Source: Girardinichthys multiradiatus (lineage: Eukaryota > Chordata > Actinopteri > Cyprinodontiformes > Goodeidae). From it: a stretch of 64,000 nucleotides of DNA. The stretch spans positions 9,668,125-9,732,124 of the forward strand of contig NC_061801.1 of NCBI RefSeq assembly GCF_021462225.1. Reading direction: 5' to 3'. The notes beneath the pieces are model-generated. The model did no database searches, was not told where the DNA came from, and was given only the letters and a program-made list of their open reading frames with translations. This document shows, piece after piece, positions 17,822-28,723 of the stretch; the first letter of the stretch is position 1; every line of letters starts with the position of its first letter. The position numbers and the translations under genes are program-made.

Positions 17822-18060
17822 TCAAAAATCAGAATCAGAATCAGCTTTATTGCCAAGTTCATACATACAAACAAGGAATTTGACTCCGGTACACTTTGCT
17901 CTTTGGTTTTGTTTTTGCATTACAGAATATTCATATTTATAATGTACAATATACACATATATAATATGTGTATATAAAAAGAATACAAAGAGACACCTAA
18001 TTTCTTTAAATTTTTCTACCTTAATAAGGACAGACATCCAGATAATATTTTAAAGCTATC
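17822..18060. repeat. Teleost AGAATCAGAATCAG repeat, copy 1
   Basis: AATCAGAATCAGAATCAGC, then TTTATTGCCAAGTTCATACA and GGAATTTGACTCCGGT, is a very common fish interspersed repeat, probably a LINE 3' part. A longer relative is split around the Tc1 at 21250-22464. Confidence 0.65.
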
Positions 18061-18289
18061 TTGATGAGGAATTCCTCAGGGTTTCTTGAGGTCTTTCAAC
18101 GTTTTTTTGTCCAATCCCTGTCCCTGAACGTGACGTATTATAAATGACTTCAATTTCAATGTTTTACAAAAATGTACAGGTTTAAACATAATGGCAAATG
18201 TAGTAGGCTGAGGCCAAAGTTTATCAATTAATTTCTTACACTTGTTTATAAATCACACAAAGAGTCTGACAGATAAAAAAAAAACGTTT

Positions 18290-18725
18290 ATAGCATTTGG
18301 ACATTGGGCACAGGTCACCAGTCCGTCACAAACAAGCACACATGCACAAATTTATACCAAAAACCAGTTTAGAGTAACAAATTAATCTAACAGTCATTTG
18401 TTTGAGCTGGAACAATCGAGGTTACCTGGAGAGAACCTATAAATTTACAGGAAAAAGATGTAAACTGGAGAGAGACCCCAGGCCAGGACTCAAACCCTGT
18501 TTTTTTTTTTTTTAAGGTTTTTGGGTACTAGCAGCCTTTATTCATTAACAACTGGACAGGACGTAGGGCTGAGACAGAAGAGAAAGACATGTCTGGGGTT
18601 TGAACCCAGGACATCTTCATTGAGGAGTGTAGCCTCAGCATATGGTGCATTTGCTCCACCACCGAGCCACATGGTGCCCCAACCCTGGATATATTTGCTG
18701 CAAGGTAACAGTGCTAGCAACTAGA
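18290..18725 (+). repeat. Teleost interspersed repeat split by a SINE
   Basis: The left part (18290-18499: CACCAGTCCGTCACAAAC, CTGGAGAGAACCTATAAA, GAGACCCCAGGCCAGGACTC) and right part (18681-18725: GCTGCAAGGTAACAGTGCTA) are consecutive pieces of the repeat that also appears at 34102-34525. The gap holds a SINE at 18500-18680. Confidence 0.65.
18500..18680 (-). mobile_element. tRNA-derived SINE with target duplication
   Basis: Minus-strand head GTGGCTCGGTGGTGGAGC (A-box region) and GGTTCAAACCCC (B box), body, then an A-rich tail seen as a T run on the plus strand at 18500. AACCCTG is present on both sides (18493-18499 and 18681-18687), a target-site duplication. Confidence 0.82.
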
Positions 18726-18829
18726 ATGCCTAAATAGAAATAACCCTCTTAAATTGTAATGTTTATGTTTCAGATTTATTTATAGGTTTATTTTATATTA
18801 TTCTTCAAGTTTATAAAATTGATCTGAAT

Positions 18830-19340
18830 ACTGTGGCATAAAAAGTATTCATACTCTCGAACTTGTACATATTTTGTCACATTACAACCACAAAATCCAT
18901 TATTTTCTTGAAATTTTACATGACAGAACAACATACATAGATGGGCACTCCAGCTGTATTTTTCTTTCACAAAAAGCACTTCAAATGCTGGCCAAAAAGC
19001 TCAGTTTTGGTCCCAGAGAACCTTCTTCCAAATGCTGCCTGTGGCATGGCCTGTGGCCACTTTTCAATAGAACGTTTCATAGCTTTCTTTCAGCAATACT
19101 TTCTTCTTGTCAGTCTTCTATAAAGGACTAATTTGTGGAGTGCACAACTAGTAGTTGTCTTTTTTAACCTTCACTTGTTTGCTATACACCAAGTTTCCTG
19201 ATAAATGCTCTTTGAGAGCAAGTTGTGTCTTTGCAACTGGCTGCTGTTAACAAATGGCCTAACTATCCAGTTCAATGTTGGTTCTTTGATGAGCTGTCTT
19301 CTATGTACAGACGCAACAAGCTGTTCTACTTCCCTATGCC
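18830..19340 (-). mobile_element. Tc1 relic, family B
   Basis: Terminal-repeat-like TTTTGTCACATTACAACCAC at 18872 is followed by antisense transposase words (AAAAAGCTCAGTTTTGGTCC; GTCAGTCTTCTATAAAGGAC; GTGGAGTGCACAACTAGTAG). About half the element is deleted. This is the most frequent family in the window. Confidence 0.65.
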
Positions 19341-19344
19341 ATAA

Positions 19345-20260
19345 ACTTTGGGCCTGACACACCAGCGGCACACCTTGTCCTCTTTTACAACCCCACGATA
19401 TGGAAAAAAGAGCAGAGTACATAAGGTTGTGCAGATGTCTTTTTCCTCTAAAACCCCCTTAAACCTTTCCTGGGATTTCAGGTTTCTTAATGCCTGCTGT
19501 GCTCTATTTTACACACACGGTGGCGCTGCTTTCCACAAAACTAACCGTGCCCCAGCCATTATGTGTATGAGCTCACATAATAACGACCTGCCTGTAATGA
19601 TATGGGCTCCCAACATAATGAGCAGCTGTAACTGAAACTCAGGAATGGGCATGATTTTCAATTTCCGACAGAATAAAGTGTCCAAATGACAATGAACAGG
19701 GTTGTCATTAGGCTGCAACTCCCAGGCACGAGCTTCTCAAACATGGGGCTTGGTAGTGACGAACACGGCTGCTCTAAAGGAGAATGCACAGTTCCAGTAT
19801 GCAGTTAAATATGTTTTTTTACAACACAACAGAGCACAATTTTAAACACAATTTGAGCTATCCTTTATTCAATGCCCCCATTTTGTATACATTATATTTG
19901 TGCTCCACTCCCATCAATCTGACCGTTATCAAGATAGATTTTATATGAACCGGGCCAAACATACTGTATCATTTTATATAAACCATAATGCTAAGGTAAA
20001 ATGAGCTTTTCTTCAACCATTCTTTGGTACTGCCAAAGTTTAATCTCTTACCTGATTGGTTGGATTAAAATGGCCAAATGATTAGTTTAAGATTTCAGCT
20101 GATGGAGACAAGAGACACGAATCAAGATCACAACTTATCAGGGTGTAAGTCTCCTTAACATTTTGAGGATTTTCATCTTGTTTTCTAGTAATATCTCTTT
20201 TCAGTCTGAAATGAAAAATGATATCGCAGTCAAATTTAGATTTTTTAAAACATTTTGTTA
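19345..20260. other. Intergenic, no recognised element
   Basis: Contains short unassigned frames (for example 19348-19635) without domain or splice support. Confidence 0.45.
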
Positions 20261-20268
20261 TAACACCT

Positions 20269-20299
20269 GAATATGTGACACCAGTGGTGTCACATATTC
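20269..20299. repeat. Perfect 31-base inverted repeat
   Basis: GAATATGTGACACCA is followed by one G and its exact reverse complement. All 15 arm pairs are complementary. No other copy of the arms was noticed in the window. Confidence 0.9.
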
Positions 20300-21249
20300 T
20301 GTCCAGTTACCATTTTGTCACTGGATCCTTTGCATTTTGTGCTAAGGATAAACTGCATGGTTTGCTCCACTATCTGAGAAACATGGATTGCTGATTACCT
20401 TGCGTATCATGAATCACTGCATTTACACAATAATATAATTTACTTGATTTACTTCCTGTTTTTGTGACTAGAAATGCTGTTAAGCAGCCGAATTATGTCT
20501 TTCTTCTATCCTAAGGGAAAAGTACAGTCTCTTTCTTGCAGCCAGCTGAGTAGGGTGCAGAAACAGGTGTGGGACGGCCATAGCAAATTTAGACTATGCT
20601 CTGTAAGCCCAAATAAAACTTCACCATCTGGCAAAGATGTCACTTCCACTGCGATTCTTATTAAAAGGCCCTTAAACCATTAGAATGGTATGATGGAAAA
20701 TATTACTCTTTTACAAACTTACAAACTTCTTCTATAGTGTGACCTACAGTCGTTACTCCAACCCCACTGACTTTACAAATATTTTAAAGCATCATTAGCC
20801 ATCATATTAGCTCCTTATTTCAAAATGAAGGTGAAGAATGATGAGTCTCCTTCTGGTGTCTCCTCTTCCTCAACAACTTGGTCACAATATTTTACATTTG
20901 TTAAAAAACAATTCTGTCCTAACAGTATGAACCCAGCATTTGAGTTATCATAAGAACCCATAAACTGTTGGTTTGCGGCAAAAGTAAATTTAAAGTACTA
21001 TAAAGAAGAATATGATATTAGTCCATGTATCCATCTGATGTTGTTCCCTCCACTTTTTGAAACCTTACCTACATTTTTGGCAGAATGGGGGATTGTGTTC
21101 AGAAGTCTTCCAAGCAAGAGTAGCGGTCAACAATTTAGACCCTTAAAATAGAAGAATTAGAATCGGTTTTATTTCCCAAGTTTGTGGACATGAACAGGAA
21201 TTTGGCTTCGGCTCTACTTGCTCTCAATGAGGACATTTTTTTATATGTA

Positions 21250-22464
21250 CACTCACCGGCCACTTTATTAGGTACACCTGTCCAACTGCTCGTTAACACA
21301 AATTTCTAATCAGCCAATCACATGGCAGCAACTCAATGCATTTAGGCATGTAGATATGGTCAAGACGATCTGCTGCAGTTCAAACCGAGCATCAGAATGG
21401 GGAAGAAAGGTGATTTAAGTGACTTTGAACGTGGCATGGTTGTTGGTGCCAGACTGGCTGGTCTGAGTATTTCAGAAACTGCTGATGTACTGGGATTTTC
21501 ACGCACTATCGTCTCTAGGGTTTACAGAGAATGGTCCGAAGAAGAGAAAATATCCAGTGAGTGGCAGTTCTGTGGGCACAAATGCCTTGTTGATGCCAGA
21601 GGTCAGAGGAGAATGGCCAGACTGGTTCGAGCTGATAGAAAGGTAACAGTAACTCAATTAAACACTCGTTACAACTAAGGCATGCAGAAGAGCATTTCTG
21701 AACTCACAACACATCGAACCTTGAGGCAGATGGGCTACAGCAGGAGAAGACCACACCGGATGCCACTCCTGTCAGCTAAGAACAGGAAACTGAGGCTACA
21801 ATTCGCACAGGCTCACCAAAATTGGACAATAGAAGATTGGAAAAACGTTGCCTGGTCTGATGAGTCTCGATTTCTGCTGTGACATTCAGATGGTAGGGTC
21901 AGGATTTGGTGTCAACAACATGAAAGCATGGATCCATCCTGCCTTGTATCAACGGTTCAGGCTGGTGGTGGTGGTGTAATGGCGTGGGGGATATTTTCTT
22001 GGCACACTTTGGGCCCCTTAGTACCAATTGAGCATCATGTCAACACCATAGCCTACCTGAGTATAGTTGCTGACCATGTTCATCCTTTTATGACCACAGT
22101 GTACCCATCTTCTGATGGTTACTTCCAGCAGGACAACGCACCATGTCATAAAGCACGAATCATCTCAGACTGGTTTCTTGAACATGACAATGAGTTCACT
22201 GGACTCAAATGGCCTCCACAGTCACCAGATCTCATTCCAATAGAGCACCTTTGGGACGTGGTGGAACGGGATATTCACGGATGTGCAGCCGACAAATCTG
22301 CAGCATCTGTGTGATGCTATCATGTCAATATGGACCAAACTCTCTGAGGAATGTTTCCAGTACCTTGTTGAATCTATGGCACGCAGGATTAAGAAAGTTC
22401 TAAAGGCAAAAGGGGGTCCAACCCAGTACTAGCAAGGTGTACCTAATAAAGTGGCCGATGAGTG
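21250..22464 (+). mobile_element. Near-complete Tc1-like transposon (family A)
   Basis: Length 1215 bp. Terminal inverted repeats of 28 bp (21250-21277 and 22437-22464) start CACTCACCGG / CACTCATCGG and differ at one base. Both ends are flanked by TA (21248-21249, 22465-22466), the Tc1 target duplication. It contains the broken transposase at 21397-22432. Of all transposons here it is the best preserved, so probably the youngest. Confidence 0.92.
21397..22432 (+). pseudogene. Tc1 transposase pseudogene
   Basis: The frame opens MGKKGDLSDFERGMVVGARL with an HTH region and an AT-hook-like linker. It stops at 21676-21678 (TAA) and 21880-21882 (TGA) but stays in one frame through both; each can be explained by one C-to-T change. 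The DDE catalytic blocks are visible: WSDESRF, QQDNAPCHKA and SPDLIPIEHLWD. A roughly 5-base loss near 22275 then shifts the frame, and the expected C-terminus ends at TAG 22430-22432. Two nonsense changes and one frameshift make it inactive. Confidence 0.88.
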
Positions 22465-22775
22465 TACATATATACACTGTTTTTACAAAAAGAAAGACAT
22501 GGTTGAATTGTGCAAACATACATGGTATCTATATGGGTACTCTGGTTGTTAAGTGTTCATCAGAGAGACAGTCTGGGGACAGAAACGTTGTCTGTGGTGT
22601 CTGGTTTTTGCAAATAGCTCTCTGTAGCAGTGACCCAAAGGTAACAGTTCCTCACATACTGCAAACAGTTTGTGTCCAGGATTTGTGGGGTCTGCAGAGA
22701 TGTTAGCTGCCCTTTACCTGACCCTAGACCTGTGCAAGTCCTGGATGGAGGGAAGGTCAGCAAGTTTATGAGGCC

Positions 22776-23150
22776 AGAGGTTTGGTTTAAAATGTAATCA
22801 ACATACTGACTGACTATTTAAAATGACAATAAAGATGAAAAGTATTAAATGTTAAAAAAGCTTGTCAAAAATATTTGGAATATATTTCAGTTCAAGTCTC
22901 AGAAAACATTATGCTTGCTGCATTGGCATCAGCAAACTTCACATGGTTACATTTATGATGGTAGGACCGAAAAGCTTTTTGGGGGCATGCCTCCCACATG
23001 GTCAATCGGCATGTAGATAATGTGTAATGGTCCTGTTCTGTTTTTGCATTTCTGTCATCCTTAAATGTTTCAGATCCTCAAACTAATTTATATACAGGAC
23101 AAAGCCAAATACAAAAAACAGCTTTAATTGAGGATTTTATTTATTAAGGG
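22776..23150. other. Intergenic, no recognised element
   Basis: Short AT-rich stretch between two Tc1 elements. I see no gene or repeat signature. Confidence 0.45.
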
Positions 23151-23157
23151 AAAATCC

Positions 23158-24086
23158 AAACCAACCTGGCCCTGTAATAAAACACGATTTTCCCCCCTTG
23201 TTTCACTATCTACCCCCAGGGCTGATAACTGCCTGATCTGTAAAATCAAGAAATCACTTAAACAGAACCTGTCTGACAACATAAACTGGATTTAAAGATC
23301 TGGAAAACAACACACCATGCCCTGATCTAAAGAACTTTGAGAACTGATGAGTAACAACATCATTGACACAAATGAAGAAATTTGTGAACAATGGTGAACC
23401 TTCTAAGGTTACTAAAACTACTCCCAGAGCACATTCAGGGATTACCAAAACCAACATCATGCTAGCCACTGCAGACCTAGCATGCATTGGTTAAGGTCAA
23501 AGTTCATGACTCAAACTACATCAATGGGGGAAAACTACATCAATGAGATAATTCTAAGGTGAAAACAAGACCAAAAACACACAAAGGCCCATCTCATCAT
23601 TTTGATGATTCCTTTTAGGTAAATGTAATGAGGCATGGTGATGTAAAAGTTGATTTATTGGATTTCTTTTTGGAAGGTGTGCATCTTATTACATCATGGT
23701 CAAACATGGTGTTGGTAGTGTGATGGTCTAGTGCTGCTTTGCTTATTTAGGATCTGGATGACTTCTTGTAACTGATGGATCTCGAACTCTGTTCTCCAGC
23801 AGAAAAGCCTGAAGGAGAGTGTCTTGCCATCAGTTTATGAACTTAAACTCTAGCAAACTTCTGATATGTATCGAGACAATGACCCGAACCAAACCAGCCG
23901 GTTCATCTCTAAAACATCAAAAAAACCAAAAGGAAGATTTTAGAGCAGTTTAGTCAAAGTCTGCGGGGGGTCAAAGTTCATCCACAGCGATACAAAAGTC
24001 TAACTGCCAGTTGTCTCAAATGATGGCAGTTTTTACCACCAAGGGTTTAGGAACAATTACGCTTCCTCACAGGGCCAGGTTGGTTT
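23158..24086 (+). mobile_element. Tc1-like relic, family C, both ends present
   Basis: AAACCAACCTGGCCCTGT (23158-23175) and its exact reverse complement (24069-24086) bound the copy. Inside are TCAAGAAATCACTTAAACAG, TTGGAAGGTGTGCATCTTAT and TGATGGTCTAGTGCTGCTTT, matching the usual order of this fish Tc1. The 929-bp length and many stops show internal deletion from the usual 1.5-1.6 kb. A second copy is at 51840-52260. Confidence 0.75.
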
Positions 24087-24396
24087 GCATAGATTTTTTC
24101 CCTATGAAATGGAATCTTCATTTCATTGCTGTATTGTATCTACTCATATTATCTTTGTCTGATTTTAAAATGTGTTTGATGAGCTGAAACTTTTAAGAAT
24201 CACAATACAGCAAAAATAGGAAAAGCAATCTTTAAGGGGTAAATACTTTTTTATTATGGAGTACTGTGCAAGTGCCAAAGCCTCTGAAGTTAAGGATCTG
24301 AACCTTCTCCATGAGGGTTTCAAAGAGCTGAGGTGTTATTTCAGGCCAGTACTGATAGACATGCGCACAGCTGATGGAATAAAGGCACATCTGCAC

Positions 24397-24404
24397 TGAC
24401 GTCA
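24397..24404. promoter_or_regulatory. CRE palindrome TGACGTCA
   Basis: A perfect cAMP-response element next to a run of 16 C (24405-24420). It sits upstream of the candidate adamts6 first exon. Motif only. Confidence 0.45.
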
Positions 24405-24419
24405 CCCCCCCCCCCCCCC

Positions 24420-24914
24420 CTCCAATTTGAAGCCGTCCTGGACATACCCGGTCCTCTGCTCTGCTCTGCCGTGCTGTGCTGCGCAGCGAGGAGAAGCAGC
24501 TCCCAGCCAACTTTTGCTGCTGTTTGATGCACATTTTTCCCCTCCCTCCTCTATCCAACCTTTCAGAGCTACGCTGAGCCACAAGCATGAACACAAAGTC
24601 CAGATTATACAGGAGTTCAGATAGACTTTAAATGGACCATTCTGTTGGAAGATGTCCAATACTCTGAAAAGCTGAATAAGAGCTTTTTTTTTTTCTTTTT
24701 TTTTCTGACAGTGTCTTAAATACTGCTGCTCGGGTGTCCGGGCTGAGGGGGAAGAACTCACACGGCAGACCCAGAGGATGGTAGAGTTTAAAAAGGAGAT
24801 GAGAAGAGCATAGTGGTGGAGGTTTGTGTGCGAAACCCGAAAGGCTGAAGAGGACTTTTGTGCTGAGCCTCCCTTTGCACACTTGGACCCGAGCTGACAA
24901 TGAAGATGAGCATG
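24420..24914 (+). promoter_or_regulatory. adamts6: Candidate adamts6 promoter / untranslated first exon
   Basis: Composition turns repeat-free and GC-richer here, and CpG density stays raised to about 25560. A donor-like ATG|GTAAAT ends the block at 24914. The next plausible acceptor on this strand in a gene context is 28723, in front of the ADAMTS6 start exon. Assignment to adamts6 is inference; no TATA box is evident. Confidence 0.4.
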
Positions 24915-24930
24915 GTAAATCTTTCCCAAC

Positions 24931-25870
24931 ACTTCTCACCTCTCAGTGTCTGCTGAGAACAGGTCGGTATCTTTGTGCCGCGTTTATCGGTGCGTGCAGT
25001 TAAATCCTCTCAGACTGTGCTTGCAAAGCAGCATTTATAGCCTCAGTTTATTTCGGGGGATACGACGCGAAGCAGGGAGATCTTAGGGGCCGGTTGCATG
25101 AAAAAAATGCGCACCTTTTTCTCGTTTGCAGAATGTGACGTTCCGCAGGTTTGCGTAAGCAAACTTTGAAGTTATCCACGTTGCATGCAACATATAAATA
25201 ATAATAATAATCAAAAGATTTTTCACTTAAACCTGACACTTATTTTGATTTGCAGGGGCTCCCGGAGGGTTGCGTTTGAGGTACCGGTGTAATGCATGCG
25301 GGCCGGCTGCCAGCTGTCTGGGTCAGAGTGGCCAAGTAGGTTGTGCTGTCTGTCTGGGCCGCTGGAGCTCCACAGCTGGGGAAATACACGCAAAGCCCGG
25401 CTGTCTGCGATGTTTTCGGAGTCACTTTCACCACACTTTACCCTTCATCACTGGACGTCCGTCTGTCCAGAATATCATTCGGTTCGTGTTGCCGCGTCAG
25501 CGAATCCGAACCGCGATGTGCAGAAATTCTTTCATGCAGACTTTCAGATTCACGCATGCCTTTCAACACGTCACTCAGTCCTAGTTTTTAGTCCCACAGA
25601 GACGGTCATTAAACTGTCATCAAAGGTAAACTGCACAATCTGCCGAGGTGCTTGTTTAAACTGAGAGACACGTTTTAGTTTAGCCTCCATTCATTTAGCA
25701 GCAGCTATGGGCTGTTTTAACTGATGATGAGGTGAAGTAAGCAAAATATGCCAAACTTTCTATTTACCCAGTCTGTGACGGTTCTTACGTGAATGCTGCC
25801 CTGGGCGAGCACAAAAAAGTACGATGGAAGGAAAAGATATATAGGTTTCACAAGTCTTTACTGAGAAGTG
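24931..25870. other. CpG-containing region, likely adamts6 5' intron
   Basis: CGCG, GCGCACC, ACGACGCG and CCGCGTCAGCG occur here against a CpG-poor background, as in a promoter-associated CpG island. Several unrelated short frames on the plus strand come from the high GC content. No protein family recognised. Confidence 0.45.
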
Positions 25871-26206
25871 TGTTTTGCATTTCTATTCAGCCCTCCCAAG
25901 TCTATACTTTGTAAAGGGTTTCTCACTACCAGCTTTGGACTTGTAGTCAGTTTCAGTTTGTTTATGGTGGGTTTCCAGTTTGAAGGCGAGCCATTATGAA
26001 GACTGACCTAATTCCACTCATCCTCCAGTCAACTCTGATCAGTTTACCTTTCCCTGCTGAGGAACCCGGCAGTATGATGTTTCCACCACCATGCTTCACA
26101 ATGGGTTTGTTCAGTTTAATGTTGGTTTTCCTGCCTCAAATATCATTTTGCAGATAGGCCAAAAAAGCTCAGTTTTGGCCTCATTTGACCAGAGCCCCTT
26201 TCCAAA

Positions 26207-27352
26207 TATTTGTTGTCGTCGTTGTCTTCCGCTTTATCCGGGGCCGGGTCGCGGGGGCAGCATACTCAGCAGAGACGCCCAGACGTCCCTCTCCCCAGAC
26301 ACCTCCTCCAGCTCCTCCGGGGGGAGCCCAAGGTGTTCCCAGGCCAGCCGAGAGACATAGTCCCTCCAGCGCGTACTGGGCCGTCCCCTGGGCCTCCTCC
26401 GGTGGGACGTGCCTGGAACACCTCCCGAGGAAGGTGTCCAGGAGGCATCCGGTATAGACGCCCAAGCCACCTCAACTGGCTCCTCTCGATGTGGAGGAGC
26501 AGCGGCTCTACTCCGAGCCCCTCCTGGATGGCCGAGCTCCTCACCCTATCTCTAAGGGAGTGCCCGGCCACCCTACGGAGGAAGCTCATTTCAGCCGCTT
26601 GTATCCGGGATCTCGTTCTTTCGGTCATGACCCAAGGGTGATAGGTGAGGGTAGGAACGTAAATCGAGAGCTTCGCTTTCTGGCTCAGCTCTCTCTTCAC
26701 CTTAACAGAGCGGCGCAGCGCCCCCATTACTGCAGCAGCCACACCGATCCGTCTGTCGATCTCCCGCTCCATTCTTCCCTCGCTCGTGAACAAGACCCCG
26801 AGATACTTGAACTCCTCCACTTCCGGTCGAGAACCATGGCCTCGGACTTGGAGGAGCTGATCTTCATCCCAGCCGCTTCACACTCGGCTGCGAACAGTCC
26901 CAGTGCATGCTGTAGGTCTTGGCTAGAGGGGGCCAGCAGGACCACGTCATCTGCAAACAGAAGAGACGAAATCCACTGGTCCCTAAACCAGACCCCCTCC
27001 GGCCCTTGGCTGCACCTAGAAATCCTGTCTAGAAAAGTTATGAAAAGTTATGAACAGGACCGGTGACAAAGGGCAGCCCTACCGGAGTCCAACAAGCACC
27101 GGGAACAGGTCCGACTTAGTGCCGGCAATGCAGACCAAACTCCTGCTCTGCTTGTACAGACACCAGATGGCCCCTAATAAAGGGCCCCCGATTCCATACT
27201 CCTGGAGCACCCCCCACAGGGCCACATGAGGGACACAGTCGAATTCCTTCTCCAGGTCCACAAAACACATGTGGACCGGTTGGGCAAACTCCCATGAACC
27301 CTCGAGTACCCTGCAGAGAGTATAGAGCTGGTCCAGTGTTCCAGATCGTATA
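26207..27352 (-). mobile_element. RTE/Rex3-type LINE, 5'-truncated
   Basis: Reverse-strand frames give reverse transcriptase sequence in order: HMCFVDLEKEFDCVPH (27079-27474 frame), LLAPSSQDLQHALGLFAAEC (26727-26945), then FKYLGVLFTSEGRMEREIDR and ERSQLRWLGRLYRMPPGHLP (26266-26820). The order and wording fit the RTE clade, Rex3-like in fish. The FADD block itself is damaged. Truncation at the 5' end and frameshifts make it dead. It lies inside a Tc1 relic. Confidence 0.85.
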
Positions 27353-27769
27353 TTTGATGTGTTGCCTAATTTTGGCAACCTACAAACATGACTTCTTAAA
27401 TCATCATATAAACAGTAGCTTTCTTCTTGCCTCTTGGGGTCAGATTTGTGGAGTACATGGCTAATGATCCCCATTTCAACTGATTCCTCAACCTGACCTG
27501 TGGATTGTTGCAGCTCCTCCAGAGTTTATATCTATGTCTGAGAAAAGATCTCCTTTCCAGGCCTGTCAGTTTAGATGGATGGCCTTGTCTTGATAGGTTT
27601 GCAGTTTGTCCATACTCTTTCCATTTCCAGGTGAAGAACTGAACAGTTATTTGTATGATAAACAGTTATTTGTGTGATATCTTTATAGTTCCAGATATTG
27701 CTTTATAACCTAACTTCTGTTTAAATCTGTGACCCTAAAAGGAGTCACTTCATGTACCACACTCACTAA

Positions 27770-27905
27770 TGCATAGACTTCCATACACCTATATGCAGAT
27801 CTGCAGGCATCTTGAGGTTCAGTGTCTTGCCCAAGGACACTTCAAAAACTGGATCTGAGCTCACAACCTTTCAATTGCCTACTCATCGCAATTATCTCTA
27901 CAGAA
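27770..27905. repeat. Short fish repeat inside the Tc1 relic
   Basis: GAGGTTCAGTGTCTTGCCCA followed by AGGACACTTCAAAAACTGGA is a common teleost repeat motif. It splits the Tc1 word CTCACTAATG from its continuation CCTTCACATAACAG. Confidence 0.55.
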
Positions 27906-28085
27906 CAGACCTTCACATAACAGCTTTATTGATACTGAGGTCAAATTACACACAGGTAGGTTGTGGTATGTGATTTATTTTTGCGGTATCAGAGTAAAAG
28001 AGCCTAAGCATAAATGCATGCCGTGCTTTCTTAGATTTGCATTTGTGAAAGGTTGGAAAACCTTGTATCCATTTCCACCCATTCC

Positions 28086-28723
28086 AAGAATCTCCTGTTT
28101 TTATAGCATTTCTTTGTTTTCACAAATCTGTAATCAATTTAGAATAATGCAGTACAGGTTTAACCTGATTGTGTATTGCTGTTTTCATACTGGTCTCTAA
28201 AGTTGTCCTGATGCCAAAAAAGGCATGAAAAAAATCTATTTTTTGTGTTTTAAGAACTAGAATAAAAGCTTTATATGTCTCAAACCGTGTTTTAAGGAAT
28301 TACCATTTAGAGTAAAATTATCCAGTTCAGATCTGAGCAGTCTGAGGATTTTAGATTTTAAGCTAAAGATGATCAAAGATTTCACACTTTTCACACCAAA
28401 AAACAGGGAAAAAACCAACATTAAGCATGGTGTGCAGCCATGTAGTCTTACACTGCATGCACGGTGCAGAACCCAGGGGGGTTCTCATTCACTGTTGATA
28501 GGTGCATTCAAGTTATCAATAGTAACTTTCATTTCACTTTAAACTCTGCCTCTTTGAAGTTTAGGCCCCTTAAGAAAACCGCTCTTTTAAATTTCTGAAA
28601 AAAAACCCCACATTTGGTATATTGTTTTCAAAAAGTTGACCATTATTCAGATATATGATAAATGATCAATGATCTAAAAAGCAATAGTTCTGGAAGAAAA
28701 AAAACTGTTTATATCCTTCACAG
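28086..28723. other. adamts6 upstream or first-intron sequence
   Basis: AT-rich; no repeat or exon recognised until the TTCACAG acceptor at 28723. Confidence 0.45.

Larger units (their letters stand above)
21145..22775. repeat. AGAATCAG-type repeat, copy 2, split by Tc1
   Basis: The left piece (21145-21249, ATTAGAATCGGTTTTATT and GGAATTTGGCTTCGG) and right piece (22465-22775, GTGTTCATCAGAGAGACAGT, GTTTGTGTCCAGGATTTGTG, TGCAAGTCCTGGATGGAGGG) are collinear parts of one fish repeat. The Tc1 at 21250-22464 sits between them. Confidence 0.7.
25875..28085 (-). mobile_element. Tc1 relic (family B) carrying two later insertions
   Basis: The antisense Tc1 reads in order: CTGATCAGTTTACCTTTCCC and CCACCACCATGCTTCACAAT (25900-26200); then, after the LINE, TTTCTTCTTGCCTCTTGGGG, GCAGCTCCTCCAGAG and GGTTTGCAGTTTGTCCATAC (27365-27769); then, after a second repeat, ACAGCTTTATTGATACTGAG and TATCAGAGTAAAAGAGCCTA (27906-28085). 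The inserted pieces are the RTE LINE and a 136-bp repeat. Confidence 0.72.

Noticed and set aside
18538..18720. A functional tRNA gene
   Set aside because: A and B boxes are present but the head is diverged, followed by a SINE body and A-rich tail, with target duplication.
24232..24939. Minus-strand frames of 103-176 codons upstream of adamts6
   Set aside because: They run through the poly-C run and T/A runs and match no family; more likely chance frames over a promoter region.
26491..27066. 191-codon plus-strand frame
   Set aside because: It is the antisense shadow of the RTE reverse transcriptase, which is clearly on the minus strand.
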